64,000 bases of DNA from Candolleomyces eurysporus (Eukaryota > Basidiomycota > Agaricomycetes > Agaricales > Psathyrellaceae): contig JANBPK010000919.1 of the NCBI GenBank assembly GCA_027579435.1, forward strand, positions 186,001 to 250,000, read 5' to 3'. The notes beneath the pieces were generated by a model, which saw only the letters and a program-made list of their open reading frames with translations, made no database searches and was not told the DNA's origin. Numbering within the stretch: position 1 is the stretch's first letter; each line of letters begins with the position of its first letter. A program made the translations under genes and the position numbers. Shown in pieces: positions 12,090-24,396 of the stretch.

Positions 12090-14462
12090 TCAAGCAACGC
12101 TCATGATCTTCACAACAGTCTTGCGTCGGTCCGACCCTCCTCCTTCGGCAATGGCCAATTCAACGAGATAATAGGCCGTGTCGTCTCCAGTCTTCGGGCC
12201 ATCTTTCAGATATCGTACAATTACTTGGCTAGAGGGTTCTTCGTCCACTGTGATTCGTTTCCCGAGGCCAGACAACGGGACCGAGCCATAGGGCCGAACA
12301 GTATCGTGGTGGGACTCTTTATGATGAGAGGATGTGGTCAACATGACGACATGCGCCCAAACCTTCCCGCCGGACTCCTGATCAAGATGAGGGCTGAGCT
12401 CCACAACGAGGTGGGGAGGCTGTGAGTAAGAAGTGGAAGTGTGGTCGGTCGCGTTCTCCGATTCGCTGGGCGTGCGTCCATTCACCCCGTCCGAGGGCTT
12501 GGCGGCGTCATCTTCGACGGGAAGTTCATCGGCGTCACTGTCGTCGACGATGGTATCAGATGCGTTAGACGCCCTTTCATCCTCGACCTCCTTCTCCGCT
12601 TCCTCCTCCTTCTTCTTCTTCTCCTCCTCTGCGCTCTCTTTCGCGTCACTTGGGATAGGTTGGGCCACTTTCTTCTTGGCCCGGATCCTCTCAAGCAGAC
12701 TGGCTCGAGATTCGCCTCTCCTCAAAGGCCCAAGGAGAACGAGATAGAATACGAAACCGAGATAAGATGTGAAAAGGGAGTAGAAGAGCTTGATCAGGCC
12801 GAAGAGCCCCTTCTGTCGAGTCACTGCGCGTCCAATGCCGCGGAGGCTAAAGGCTTCGGATTCATGCTCTTGACTCGTCGACGACTCGGACGTGTTCGGT
12901 GCACTGACTTCGTCAGCGTCCTCAGGAGCGATAAAGGTGGGTTCGGGGGAGAAGGTGACNAACGCTCTTTTTGGGGAATCGTTTCCGCAGCCGAGGGGAG
13001 GGAGGAGGGGTGAGTAGTGTGATCGGGGGTTCCTCCCGAGCGCCCTCCGACACCGAGGTGTAAGGGCTGAGCACGGATATTTTGGTGTCGGAATGCTTTG
13101 TTTCCTCTCCAGCTCGAGGGCCCGTGGTCAGGTCGTACACACGACTGAGCCTAAACTCCCCTCCGCTGCTCGGAACGGTGAACGAGACCTTGGTCTTCGT
13201 AGCATCCAGGGGGGTGGTATCGACGAAGTCGAGGTCGTGTGTGGATGGTGAAAAGACGCAGAACTGCTGAGGTGCACCTTCTGTCGGAGCAGCGCCACCC
13301 AACATCTCTGCCAACGATCCCACATCGAAATTGAACTTCCGGGCATGGGCTGAGGAGGTCGCAGCAGACCTTTTTGGGATCAGCAAGCCCTGGGTCGGTG
13401 CTTGGTCCGTGGCCGATAGCAGGAGTAGCCACGGTTTGTCGTTGGGGGTAACGAATCGGACCCTATCACCAACACCCGAGTGGGCAATCGCCGATTGTAT
13501 AAGGGTTTCAAGATAACGGGAGGTATCGAAGCAAGAATGAATAGTAACGTTCCCTGGACCTTTCCCTGAAATAATCCCGGTGGAAGGGGAGGCCCGGAGA
13601 ACAGCACCTTGGGATGCGCACATAACGTAGGCCGGCTCGTTAAAGTAGCGCAATCCCTGGATGCGAGGAATAATAATCAAAATCTGCGCATCGCGGATGG
13701 CAACTGAGGAAGATGAACGAAGGTACCTAGTAGGCAAAACACAAGTCAACGTCCTGCACCAACATACAAAAAGGAATCGGAAAAAGAAAAAACGCACAAA
13801 TTTTTATCGAATGCCCAGAATTGATATTCTCCAGAATTTGAAAGGCGTGCAATGGTTTGCTCAGACTGGGAGTCGGACAAACTCTGCATCAAACCGCCGC
13901 CACTTCCATCCCCGATTCCCGTCCAGTCGCTTACCAACTCCGTCCCGGCGACTGGAGACCCAGTGAGAAAGACATAACCATCGTGGCCATGGGAACCGAG
14001 CCAGGTGATTCCACCATCCGAATACAAGACGCGATAAGTGAACCCAAATCGCTGCTGTCCAGCAAACCGAGATAGATCAACAAGCACCTGCAATCGCAGC
14101 TGCTCTACTGCGGATGCAGGCCGCCGTCCACTCTCAGCCTGGCTGAAATTGGCGAGACTGAGCGAATATGCGGAATAGGTCGTTTCGCCTTCGGGGTAGC
14201 TGGAGACGATAGTCGTGGTCGTGTGCTTGTCCGACTCTGCAATCTCGAAATCCAGCTCCTTCCAGCTGCTGTCTGTTCGGCCGTTGGCAACTGGCAGGTT
14301 GGACCAGAGTTGCACCTTGGCACTGCCTCGTTTGATCTTCTCATAGTCTTGTCGGCCAAGGCTGGCCCTGAATTGCAGCACTACCGCATCTGAGGGAATA
14401 CGAGAGTCTGAGATCGAGACATAGACCGTGTCGCCGAGCGTTGGAGAGAAGAGGACTTGCAT
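12090..14462 (-). CDS. Uncharacterised fungal membrane protein with one transmembrane segment
   Basis: I do not recognise this family. Two exons are joined across a short intron near 13722-13790, giving a protein of about 770 residues. The N-terminal half is beta-rich with a Trp/Tyr-rich block (FTYRVLYSDGGITWLG). The middle includes long strands of mixed composition. The single strong hydrophobic segment (LFGLIKLFYSLFTSYLGFVF) lies just after LRGIGRAVTRQKG. After it come a very acidic and Lys-rich stretch (EEEKKKKEEEAEKEVEDE) and a C-terminal globular part. The N at 12960 falls inside the ORF. Without it, KKSVVTFSPEPTFIAPEDAD runs straight into the membrane segment; with it, the frame stops. 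The gene is therefore probably intact in the organism. Its neighbour upstream is a RING protein on the same strand. Confidence 0.7.
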
Positions 14463-14724
14463 GGCGGATTCTCGTAGGGGGTCGTGATCGTGACTATCGT
14501 GGCAGTAGTGAGAAGGAGAGCCTACGCCGGGTGGCTTAAGAGATAAAGGGCGCGTGTTCTAAACGAGGTGCAGGAGTGAAATGAAACGCCCCTGGAATAG
14601 TCGAGCGTTCCAGAACGAGTTCAAGGCTATCATATACAATTGCATTATGTACAACGGGTCGCAGCCGTGCTTCCATCCAAGCCCTTTTGTCGCAACATAC
14701 CTCACAGAGATTGTCATGGTGACG

Positions 14725-16351
14725 TCATGGGACAGGGAACACAAGGTTGCGAGAGGAACGTGTTCGAGTGAAACGGCGGCTCTGACGCGAACCCAACACA
14801 GGGGATGTTGGGATAATTGCTTCGCTATTCTCTTCGTAGGTTGGGTCCAGGTCTTCGTTATCGGTGAACTGAAAGAAGACTGTTGTGAGGTCGATCGCAG
14901 TGGCAACTCTCGCAGCTGGGGGTTTAGTGGATGCTTCCTTCTCCCGAGCTTCTACTTGACTCTTCCATCTCCTATTGATTCGTGAAAAACTCGCTCTATT
15001 CATAAAAGCGGATGAAATTTTTCTTACCCTTTCCGTTCGGTCCATTCCGTGTAAAGCTTCCCGCCCTGGCTCCAGCCCTCGTGGCCGGCAGTTCCCAGAA
15101 TTTCGATGTACTTCTCGACGGCGTTTTGCAAGGCAATGTTCGGAAGCAATTTTGACGATCGTGACAGGCCGGTTCGACATAGGGGGCACGTTTTCTTTTT
15201 CTGGCGTTCGAACGCAGCTCATCATTAGATACGCATTGCGTAGAGAAATGAGAGTCTCACAGAAGTCCAACTATAGCCACACTCGCCACATAAGCTATGT
15301 CCGCACGGATTGGCCATATGTGCAGCTACGCTGATATATCGAATCCATCAGAACGGAGGAATGACTTGAGGGGAAATGGTGACAGCCTTACAATATATCA
15401 CAGCAGCTAAAAGGTGTGGTGTAAATAACAATGTACTGTGCTGTGTCACATTTGGTCGTACGTACATAGGACAGCTGTATTCGTCTTCCATTGCTTCTAA
15501 TAGTGCCAGAGTATCTTCGTCTTTGCATTCTAATGCTCGCATTTTGCCCTTCTTCAGCGCGTGTGGTGAAGGAGATCGTGTACTGCGTCTTTTAAGAGGA
15601 AGCGTTGGGAGAATGGACCTTGAAGCCTCAGTGGGCTTGAGTTCAGCTGCATGTCAAGATTGTTAGAGATCGTAAAAACATCATCGTCCGACCCACAAGG
15701 ATGTTCTGATTCCATGAAAAGGTTATTAATATCTCTACACAGAAATAATTTAACTCACTAAAAGTATCGGCTACCGCTCCAGATAGAAGGGCGAGGCCTT
15801 GGTGTGGCGCTAAGGTTGCGAGCATATCCATGGATCCGGACAGGGGTGAACGCCGCGGGGTGAGACAATTGAAGAAACGGAGCATAAACCTACTAACCTG
15901 CTGCTTCGAGAGTCGGCCCAAGTTGGGAGCACCAGATGAGCACCGCCTCGAATTAGAGAAAACCAGACGCATGATGGACTCACATGCTCTCAACCCGGGA
16001 CGAGAACCCGATGCGCTTTCTGAATGAACCTGTTTTGAGATTGTACTCAAAACAGAAGTGCGTACGCTCAGACACACCTGAACTGCCAGCAGCCTGAGTT
16101 GCCTGGCGCTCTATTTCATCGATTTCCGCGAGAGTACCAGAGTCTAGGTAGTCATCGTCGAAATAGCTGGACACAGGGGAGCCTACAGTATTTTGAGGTG
16201 GAACTTGAACATTATTGTCGTGTGGCACCGCCGTAAGGGGCGACGCATGACCACTAGGACCGGCCGTAGGCCCAGCGAGGATGGCTGCCCAGTCGACACC
16301 CTCGACATCGGCAAAGGCGTCCGGGATGTTGTCGTACTCCTCATCGGACAT
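14725..16351 (-). CDS. RING-finger protein, probable E3 ubiquitin ligase
   Basis: The protein starts MSDEEYDNIPDAFADVEG and has an acidic, disordered N-terminus. A long middle exon (about 15770-16025) follows, then a basic Ser/Arg/Pro stretch leading to EAMEDEYSCPI. The RING domain is spread over four exons. One of them is a 15-nt micro-exon (15392-15406) that supplies the second zinc-binding Cys, giving CPIC...CGHSLCGEC...CPLC with C3HC4 spacing. Without that exon the second Cys is missing. After the RING come NIALQNAVEKYIEIL and, through a last intron, an acidic tail ending RNLVFPVP. RING proteins of this type recruit E2 enzymes; the substrate is unknown. The last intron's acceptor was chosen because it is the only nearby one giving an open frame. 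Confidence 0.7.
15392..15406 (-). other. 15-nt micro-exon completing the RING zinc ligands
   Basis: On the minus strand this exon reads CTGCTGTGATATATT. It is flanked by a 59-nt intron (GTACGT...TTTTAG) and a 61-nt intron (GTAAGG...ATCAG), both the usual size here. Joining it turns SCPI-VAAH into SCPICCDIFVAAH, which restores the CxxC pair and the spacing to CGHSLC. Confidence 0.75.
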
Positions 16352-17443
16352 TGTGGTCGTCGGCGCCCAAGCTATAATAAGCGCTAAGGGACGATTGCCT
16401 GGATCAACCACCGCCGAAAACAACACGGACAAGCAAAGAAGGTTGTTCTCAAAATAGCAGCAACCCGGCACATGATTACATCAGACTGCCAAGAGTGCCA
16501 AGAGAATCCGCAATTCAAATCTATTTTTGGCCTAACGCCAGTTATGGCGCCCTGGGTCCTCATCATCCTGAAGGCGAGGCCAAGAGAAACGCTGCAAAAT
16601 TAGATTCACCTGCGGCAGGTAGACGGGTTAAATGAAGGACAGCAGCTTTATTCAGCTGTGCACGAAGTTCATAGATAGATCCGTAGGCCGTGGGGCTGGA
16701 ATGAACGCAGCGGAAGACTTCCTTTGATCCTTGGATGCATGTAAACTTGGACGAACTGATCAAATGAAACTGAGCAGGCAAACGTTTATGCCGATACACT
16801 CGTGCCAGAGGTTGTTGTAGTCCCTGGCAGGCTCACACATCACTCATTAGCCTGACGGGTCGTATTTAATTACGCACACCATAGGTCAAATGTAGTAGCT
16901 GTACATATTCTATTGCATTTCACCGACAATTCCACTACGCCAAGAGGTCAAGAGAATAAACGGGCTTATCTGGCACCGCGATACCATTCTTAGAGGGATG
17001 CTGAGACTCAAGGTAAGAAGTTTGCGGGGCCAAGAAATCATGATATTCATAGCCGCGTCGGGTTATCACCTCACCGTACAAAAATAACAGTACTTGCCAA
17101 GGAGATGTCGCAGGGATTACCGCTCCTCGGGTTCTGCCCAGACCTCTCTAGCCACGCTCATGCCCACCCTTCAACCCAAATGTCAAGCCCGCAGATTCTC
17201 TGGCATGGGAATACGGAGAATGGTACTTTTGGCTTTATTACACATGCCTAGATTACAGTAAAAGTACAGATGTGCGTCATCCCAAAAAGTGGAGCTGTAA
17301 GTGTAGGAGGTACAAAGATGCAGGTGATAAGTATAAGAGCAGTAAACACAGCAATAACGAACACAGCAGGCGACAAAAGTGGGAGCCAAACCATACGAAT
17401 GTCATGAAGGGGGGGATATCATGGTTTGACTTGGTAACAGTCA
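16352..17443. other. Gene-poor stretch, nothing assigned
   Basis: About 1.1 kb lies upstream of the RING gene and downstream of the next minus-strand gene. Only short ORFs are present, the longest being 78 codons on the minus strand at 16563-16799. None shows a domain, and none can be extended by splicing that I can defend. The stretch probably holds the RING gene promoter and the 3' UTR of the neighbour. Confidence 0.5.
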
Positions 17444-18249
17444 TCACTCGCGGTCGTGATCGCCGTTCGAGTCTCTTCTTGGGCCGCTGGAAAGCAGAGA
17501 CCCAATGGCCATTGACTGCCTCGAGCGAGGAGAGTAATCCGCCGAATCACTTCGTCCTGAAGATGAGTACGGTGAAGGTGGGAATTGGTCAACGGGGAGC
17601 GGTGGCTCATGGAGCGGAGGGTGGGATGAATGTGGAGATCTCGAGGAGCGATGGCGTTTTCGAGGTGGTTGCTCCGGCATGGAGTGGTCCCGAGCACTTG
17701 GCATGTAAGGGTGTGAAGCCATCCGTGAAGGCGGTGACCGACTCCGAGAGTCAGGGTGTGCCCGACGCGATGAAGACGATGAATACTGGTCAGGGTATGG
17801 CGCAGCATTGGAGTACCCTGAGTACGGATGTGTCCGAGCACTGTGTAGCGAGGGAGAAGCCATAGCTTCGGAGGAGTGCTGGTACAAGTCAATCAGACTG
17901 CGCTGTAGGGACGCGACGGATGATATCCGCTGCAGAAGACGTCAGAGGACTGTGGCCGAGATATCAACGCAGTCCATACCTGGTCCTCAGCCGTTTTGGC
18001 ATTGAGCATGGCGAGCAACATATCGCGGTCGCCGTCGCCTTTGGCACGGTACGCAGAGAGAATCTCCCGTAGGCTCNGGGGGAGGTGCCTGTTAGAGTCC
18101 GGGTGATAAGAGACGGAACGGGGCTAGAAACAGCATCACCGACGGACCTGGTCAAGAACGGCATGGGCAGAGGCGAGGACATGTCTGAGGTCGTCGCCGG
18201 AAAACCTGGAGGACGGGGAAGGGTCTGAACGGGGGATGGTGGTGCTCAT
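17444..18249 (-). CDS. Uncharacterised Ser/Pro/Arg-rich protein
   Basis: I do not recognise this protein. It starts MSTTIPRSDPSPSSRFSGDD and has a helical N-terminal half (LRHVLASAHAVLDQ, then LREILSAYRAKGDGDRDML, then RISSVASLQRSLIDLYQ) spread over three exons. After this is a long disordered tail rich in Ser, Pro, His and Arg, containing a possible nuclear localisation signal (PPRKRHRSSRSP), ending at SNGDHDRE. The N at 18077 lies at the start of exon 2; deleting it joins DQ to APPPSLREIL in frame. The composition suggests a nuclear regulatory protein, but that is inference. It is divergent from the exonuclease gene. Confidence 0.6.
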
Positions 18250-18624
18250 GGCGTTGTGTGGAGGGATACAATGGGGCCAAGAAATACTGAGCTTGCGAGG
18301 GCTCTTACTCTTATGCCGTTCACTTCTGTCTATTTTTGTTGCGCCCAAGACTTTTTGCCAAGACCGACTGTCGAAACGCCAGTGCTGAGCTATTTTCGAA
18401 CCGGGAAAATGCTCGGACCACCGCTCGAGAACGAGCATGCCCAGCCGGCCTCTGGGCCTTCATTTTAGGTGAGGAGGTCCCCGCGCAGCGGACGATGAGA
18501 GCCCTGTCCTCGACGCGAAAGGGCAAGCAGACAAACTCCCTGCGAAATGGTGCCTTTCTCGTGTTCTTGGCATTTTTGCCTTGTTGGGCCCCGCGTGACA
18601 GCGTGACCACTGGAATAGCAGCCA

Positions 18625-20338
18625 ATGGCGCGTGTGCTAAATTTACTGCGCCCCTCTAGTTTCCTGGTACAATCAAAGCGTCCGCGAGTTGCCACCCAAC
18701 CTCTTCCAATGGATGCCCGACCGCAGCCCGCATCGTCGTCGACGCCGACCCCCGTGTCCTCGACCGAGCCCCCTGCCCTTGAGCCCTCTCCCATCCCTCA
18801 GGCGTCGCCAATTGAGAAACTTCCCCCTCGACCTGCCCCCACATGCGGCTATGTCTGGAGCGAGTGGTCCCCAAATGCCAGAGTGACTTATCTCCGGAAC
18901 TCGGACGAGGCCAACAGGCATCTCTCTACCATGACGCCTGGCTGCGTAGGCTTCGATTTGGAATGGAAACCCGTGTTCGCCAAAGGGGCCAAGGAGAACC
19001 CTGTCGCCCTTGTCCAACTTGCAAACGACGACGTGATCTATCTCATTCAAGTCACGGCAATGAAAGGTGCAGTCCATGTCTTAATCGCGACCGACCGCTC
19101 GCAGTAACCATTCCGACTTCTCAGAATTCCCCTCCAAGCTTAAAGAGATTCTAGAAGACCCCGCCTACACCAAAGCGGGCGTTGGCATCCAAGGTTCGCT
19201 TCTTTAGCTTGGCTGTCTCTATCACGAGCCTTATACTTTTGACTATCGTCCAGGTGATACGAAAAAGCTCTTTAACGACTGGCGTGTATCCGTTCGGAAC
19301 TGCGTCGACCTCTCTCTTCTCGCCAGAACCGTCGACAATGCCCGATGGAAGGGAAAGTACAACTCCCCGATCGGTCTGGCCAGACTCGTTGAAGTCTATT
19401 GTTACCGGCTGCTCGAAAAAGGCAGGATAACTCGAAGCAACTGGGAAGCTGTATTGAAGCCTGCTCAGCAACTGTGTAAAACTTGTCTATCCCACTTTGT
19501 TACCCCCCTTGCTGAACCGAGTCATTGCCTCTTAGATGCCAGCAACGATGCACACGCGGGGTTCACCATCTACAAGCAATTAATGTGCATGGCTGACCCG
19601 TCTGCACCTCCCCCGCTGAAATACTACACCTTTGACTGCATCAGATCATACTACTGCGAACCCTCGGGACTTCCATGGACACCTGATAATCCATATTATG
19701 ATCCTGGTCCTCCACCTCCTCCCAGACCGCCGAAGGACCAGTCTAAGGATAAATCTCCAGACGAGAGCTCAATTGATCAATCAGAAGCCCAGTCTAACCC
19801 AACCGAATACGAGTTGGAACAGCAGTCTGATCCCATGGCTTCTGTTCAAAGGCATGAAATAGTAATGAAGATAGCCCACTCCACCAGGCTTCGCCAGCAA
19901 GATGCAGTATCGGGGAGAAATAACTCTGGCCACAACCACAACCAGTCGAACGTTGCTCAACAGCCAGGTGGCTCCAGGCAAGGGCAAGGTCAACATCATG
20001 GGCAAAGACGCCCTCACAATCCACAGCACCGCCCGCAGAACAGGAGGACAAACAACGGAGGACAAGCTGCAGCCTCTTCCTCGCCATACGGAAACGCATT
20101 CGCCGTCCCTGGGGATGACGGGGGCAACTCCAATCGGCCGTCAGGATCAGCTTCACGCGGCCGACCACACCACCGACACCAACATCCAAGGCCTCCTCCA
20201 GTGGCTGCCAATGGCGTCCGAAACACTCAGAAAGCACCATCTCAGGCCCTTGACACGGAAGCTCCAGTGCAATCGAATAACTCGCGACGTCCCCGTCCTC
20301 GACAGTCTAGGAAGCCAGGCGTTCAGTCGACAACCTAG
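18625..20338 (+). CDS. WRN-type 3'-5' exonuclease (DEDDy) with disordered C-terminal tail
   Basis: The protein has the DEDDy exonuclease fold of the Werner/RNase D group. The visible catalytic residues are Asp and Glu in VGFDLEWKP, Asp in GVGIQGDTKKLF, and Tyr and Asp in LYASNDAHAGFTIYKQL. The last motif is formed by splicing at a GTAAAA donor near 19480 and an acceptor at about 19536. The block RITRSNWEAVLKPAQQ precedes it, as in WRN. No helicase domain follows. Instead there are about 200 residues rich in Asn, Gln, His, Arg and Pro (for example GQGQHHGQRRPHNPQHRPQ), which looks disordered and may bind nucleic acid. The N-terminal 60 residues are Pro/Ser-rich. The gene is complete; introns are short. 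Confidence 0.85.
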
Positions 20339-21454
20339 ATAACGTTTGATATTCCACCGTACCCTAGCAATTGGCCTCCTCGCTTTCCAGCTGTTACTCT
20401 TGATATGCCCATGAGGCAACTAGGCACTTCTTCAAGCACATACACGTCGGTACACCTTGCGAAGGCAAGCCAATGAGTACTTAGGCTCACGGACCGTTCT
20501 CTCCAACTCTTACCCGACCCGCCAGAAACTCGTCAATGAAGCCCCTTTCTCAATTGTCGGGTTGCTTCGTGTATCACTGCGTCTCCTCAATCCCCGGCTA
20601 GGATAGCCCAATCTCAGATACCAAATACACATGTACAATCTTTTCCTTGTTTCCCTCTCCCAGACACGTCGTTCTGTCGCCATCCGGCTCGGGTTCTTGA
20701 GAGCTATAAAAAACCTGCCAAGCCACTATATTTTTAGTCCAGGTTTTGTATCGATAATTATCAAGGTCTTAGGCTTGGGATGAGAGCATGGTGGATGTCC
20801 AGCCAACGGCCATCTGTCAATCTATTTTTTCCCTTATGCTTGGCGTGTATTTTTCGAACGGGCCCAGCATAAGTCCTGTGCATGTTCTTGGAGAGCCCGG
20901 CTTTGTGGGCGCCCCGCGTCCCGGCATGCCCATTGCACGTTCTTTATTTAGGGTCATGAAGCCAAGCCAAGCGACTTTTTTTTATGTATATACGTGAAGC
21001 GGCGAACTTGACTGTCCGCCGTGGATTCTTTCGGGTTCAGCGGGACAATAATTTTCTTGGCCAAGAGGTATGTAAGTAACAGCCTCCTATGCTGCGTCTC
21101 GGCGCCCATGGTTTCGATACTTGGACAGCCGACATAAGCTGATCACGATGGAGAACCTTGGAGAACCCAGAGACCGCCATTTCTAGAACCCGTGTCGCAG
21201 TCTGCATTCTGGCTGTTACTGTTACTACAGAAGAGTCGACTGTATATATACAAATCCCCGCGAAGCCCTGCTCCACAAATGTTTGGGAATAACAGGCTAG
21301 GCAGGAGCTCTAGCTCAATCAACGAACAAGGGGTATTTGGTATCAGTTAGTTGACAGTTAGCACGCATACAGAATGATACAAGAAAGAATCAAAGAAATA
21401 GAAGAATAGATGGTCATCTAGGTGTTGTTACGAGAGGGTAAGCTGGATCTAGTC
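20339..21454. other. Intergenic stretch between convergent genes
   Basis: These 1.1 kb hold the 3' ends of the exonuclease and chitinase genes. ORFs here are short and lack domains. I see no RNA gene. Confidence 0.5.
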
Positions 21455-23781
21455 TCAATACTCTCTGGCAAAGTTCGTTCGGGGTGACGTCGTATTTCCA
21501 GCAGGGCTACTTTCGCCCGAGTCAACGGAAGATTTTCTCGAGGATGGGCATGGTCCATTGTCAACCCAAACACCCATCCCTCCTACACCAAAGCAAATAC
21601 ATGTTTTGAGTAACTGTGAGCATTGCACATTTCGCATGGTGCTCACCTCCAGGAACATCTCCCTGAGTCCACCAGCTTGCGGTCCAGACGTGTTTGCTAA
21701 AGGTCAATGAGCTCTGTGCCATATTCATGGAACATGTGGACGGACTTATATACGACTTTATCTTTGCCTTGGTAAACGGTCGTACTTGACCATTGTGGTA
21801 CACCACCGCAAGAAACAGGGACAGGGGATGTCGGGGTTGGTGTCGGAATCGTCGCCGTTGTGCTTGATGAGGGCGGGCTTGTAGGGGCGGCTGCTCCACT
21901 GCAGACACTCACTGAAGATGGATTTAATCGCGAGGTATTCAAGGGGTGACCCAATACGTACCTGCACTCCACTCCCCGTTGGGAGTGTTAGATGGCTGCC
22001 CTGAGGCATACCATTTGGCCTAAAGTGCGTCGCTTCAGCTGTGAGGTAGCTGAGAAGACAGAAGGAAACCTAACCTGCCAGATGTATCTGGATGATGATG
22101 ATTATGACTATGTTAGATATGGAACAAGTATGGCGATTCGAACGAATCACTCACCCCCCATACGAGACCTGGGAACCTGCAGAGTATCCATTACCCGAAG
22201 CATAGGCAGGCGCAGAGCATGCAGGGTACGTAAACCCAATCCCGCCAGCAGCAACGAGGGCATTCTTTATCGCGCGATCGTAGCGGTTATTAGCTGCAAT
22301 CCAAGGTCATCAGAGCTGGTTCCTGAACGGCTGGGAAGCGACACTTGAACGCACCATACGCCTGGGAAGCGTCCCACAACATTACACCGCCAAATGACGG
22401 AAAGCTCTTGCGCATTTGGGTCGCGATTCGCGAGAGGGTGCTAATGTCGACATAACCGCCGCCTGCTGCAGAGCTCGAGGCAGGAGCACCGATGTAGACT
22501 TTGGTGGTCTTGCTACGGCTCACCGAGCGTGCCCAGTAGTCCCATAGACCGAAGTTCCAGCTCTACAGAAATATACTAGTGAATTTACGATTGGAAGGCA
22601 TAAAACGACAATGCGTACAGCTGCTTGCCCAAAATTTTGAAGGCCACAATGATTGTTATAGAATCTTTTGATGATGAAAAAGACGATCAGTTTAAAAGTT
22701 CATGTCGCAATCTGCAAGAACCCACTGAACTAAATGGCTTGTTAAAATTAAGATATTGCACGATAACTGAAACAGCGCACCATAAACTGCATCAAACACG
22801 GCCGCATTGAGGACTGCACCCAAGGCGGCATCTGGGTATACACATTGAGGAGCGGCAGTAAAGTAGTACCTATCAGCGTGTCAGCCACCTTACGTCTAAA
22901 GCCAGGGCTAGCAAGTAGCCGACTCACTTCCTTCCAGAAGCCTGCCCAAGAGACCGAATCCGGTCTACAAAGGTAGCGTAGTAATTCGAAGTGCCACCCT
23001 CGATGTCAAGGTCGATTCTAACTTATCTGTGAGTACGGTTCTCCGGGAGAGGGAAATTCATAATCCGTACCCGTCGAGAATCGCAGTACCAAAGGGGCGT
23101 GTCGAAGACTTGCCTCCAAGGAAGAGGTTCCAGATAAGGTCGGCAAAGGCTGATGCTTGGCTATCGGACGAGAGTCCAACAGCGCCTGTGGCGCCTCCAA
23201 GGCTCAGGGTGATCAGTTTTCCCTTAGATTGGCAAGCCGAGATATCGCTAGCCAAAAAGGAACAGATTGGTAGTGCAGTACCCGGAAAAGTAGCATTATC
23301 GGTGGGGTTGCATGTCTATAGTTTTTATCAGAGTTATAGCCTTTCTCGCATGAGATGCGCTTACGTTGGCTAGGTTGAGAGAAGGGACGTTTCCTGGGCC
23401 AAAAAACACGTTCAGAAAGGCGATGGGAAAGACATCGATCGAATTGTCCTGGTGTTTGGAGTCAGCGAAGCGCATGATATTGTGTAATTGCGACCACACC
23501 TCGCAATAGTAGGACAGTCGCTTTTGATGATTTGCGATATCTGAGTGTCCAACGCCATAAGAGTTTTGGCCCCAATAACTGCTCACGATCGTCAATAGAC
23601 GAGAAACGTGTAGATGGGATCTCTTATAATTACACAACAACCTGCGAAAGAAAAGTCAGCCTCACGAAGCGACCCATTTCGCTGACATACGCACATTGTC
23701 GTACCGACTGTTGTCGAAAGCGTGTATACGAGAGGGGAAGAATGCCAGCAGGAATATGGCGAGGCGTATAAAAGCATGCAT
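21455..23781 (-). CDS. Secreted GH18 chitinase with C-terminal chitin-binding module
   Basis: This is a class III-like glycoside hydrolase 18 that hydrolyses chitin, probably in cell-wall remodelling or nutrition. The start MHAFIRLAIFLLAFFPSRIHA is a clear signal peptide. Next come VSSYWGQNSYG, KLITLSLGGATG and the catalytic motif DGIDLDIEGG (DxDxE, with the acid Glu present), assembled across an intron. Later blocks include VQFYNNHCG, KVYIGAPASSSAAGGGYVD and GGVMLWDASQA. A Ser/Thr/Pro linker (TSPPSSSTTATIPTPTPTS) leads to a CBM5/12-like module (WSSTTVYQGKDKVVY, WTASWWTQGDVPGG). The C-terminus ends at NFAREY. The gene has many introns. VQF can be formed only with a 4-nt exon (22726-22729). 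Confidence 0.88.
22726..22729 (-). other. 4-nt micro-exon in the chitinase gene
   Basis: The exon upstream ends ...TTTATG (last base 22781) and the exon downstream begins ATTCTATAAC at 22664. Joining them directly is out of frame. The tetranucleotide TTCA, flanked by a 51-nt intron (GTGCGC...TTTAG) and a 61-nt intron (GTGGGT...AAAAG), gives Val-Gln-Phe-Tyr-Asn-Asn, a strongly conserved GH18 block. This is direct frame and motif evidence; transcript support is needed. Confidence 0.7.
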
Positions 23782-24396
23782 ATTCCTTGTAGTGCTGCCT
23801 GGAGCTAGGGAGACAAGGAAACCTGCCACTGGGTCCGGAGAGGCTGGCCTCAAGCTTCTTATAACACTGTCGACCGGTAGACCAGATTGTGAAGCACCAC
23901 ATGGACAGCAATCCTGCCTTACCAGCCAATGAAACCCATATTTGAGGGTCTGCAGCTGAAGTGCTTCTCTTTACTTTGCAGAATAGATTCAATAGAAATC
24001 GCTGGATAGTTCTTGTGAGAAAAAGAGCATAGACTTTCGCCGGCAGTTTTGGAAGGAGCACCCGTCCGTGTGGCGTCCAGCACAGGGATGGGAGCTTCGA
24101 GGTTCAGTTATCACGAGGCACCGCGTGTTTCTTCGCCTGCAGGGTTCACCTTGTGTGCGAGATTCAAGCGGCTCTGCCCTTCCTGCCAAGAAGTGCTGAG
24201 TCGCATTCTAACTAGAAGCGCTGGAAAAACGTAACCTTTGTTAGTATTGTCAGCAGAACCAGGTGAAAGAGGCGACGAGGCATACCATTCGACTGCACAC
24301 GCATTAAACCGTATAGTATCGCTAAATAATAAAATTCTATATATAACAAAACACGTACAACAATATTGGAAAGGGATATAAAGCAGTCGACGATTA
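23782..24396. other. Intergenic stretch, chitinase upstream region
   Basis: About 600 bp lie between the chitinase start and the CK2 alpha stop. There is an AT-rich block at about 24290-24370. No gene is supported. The stretch should contain the chitinase promoter and the CK2 3' UTR. Confidence 0.5.

Noticed and set aside
12441..13013. 190-codon plus-strand ORF
   Set aside because: It lies antisense to the acidic/Lys-rich part of the membrane protein gene and is a shadow of that sequence.
16563..16799. 78-codon minus-strand ORF upstream of the RING gene
   Set aside because: No domain, no convincing splice partner and competing frames.
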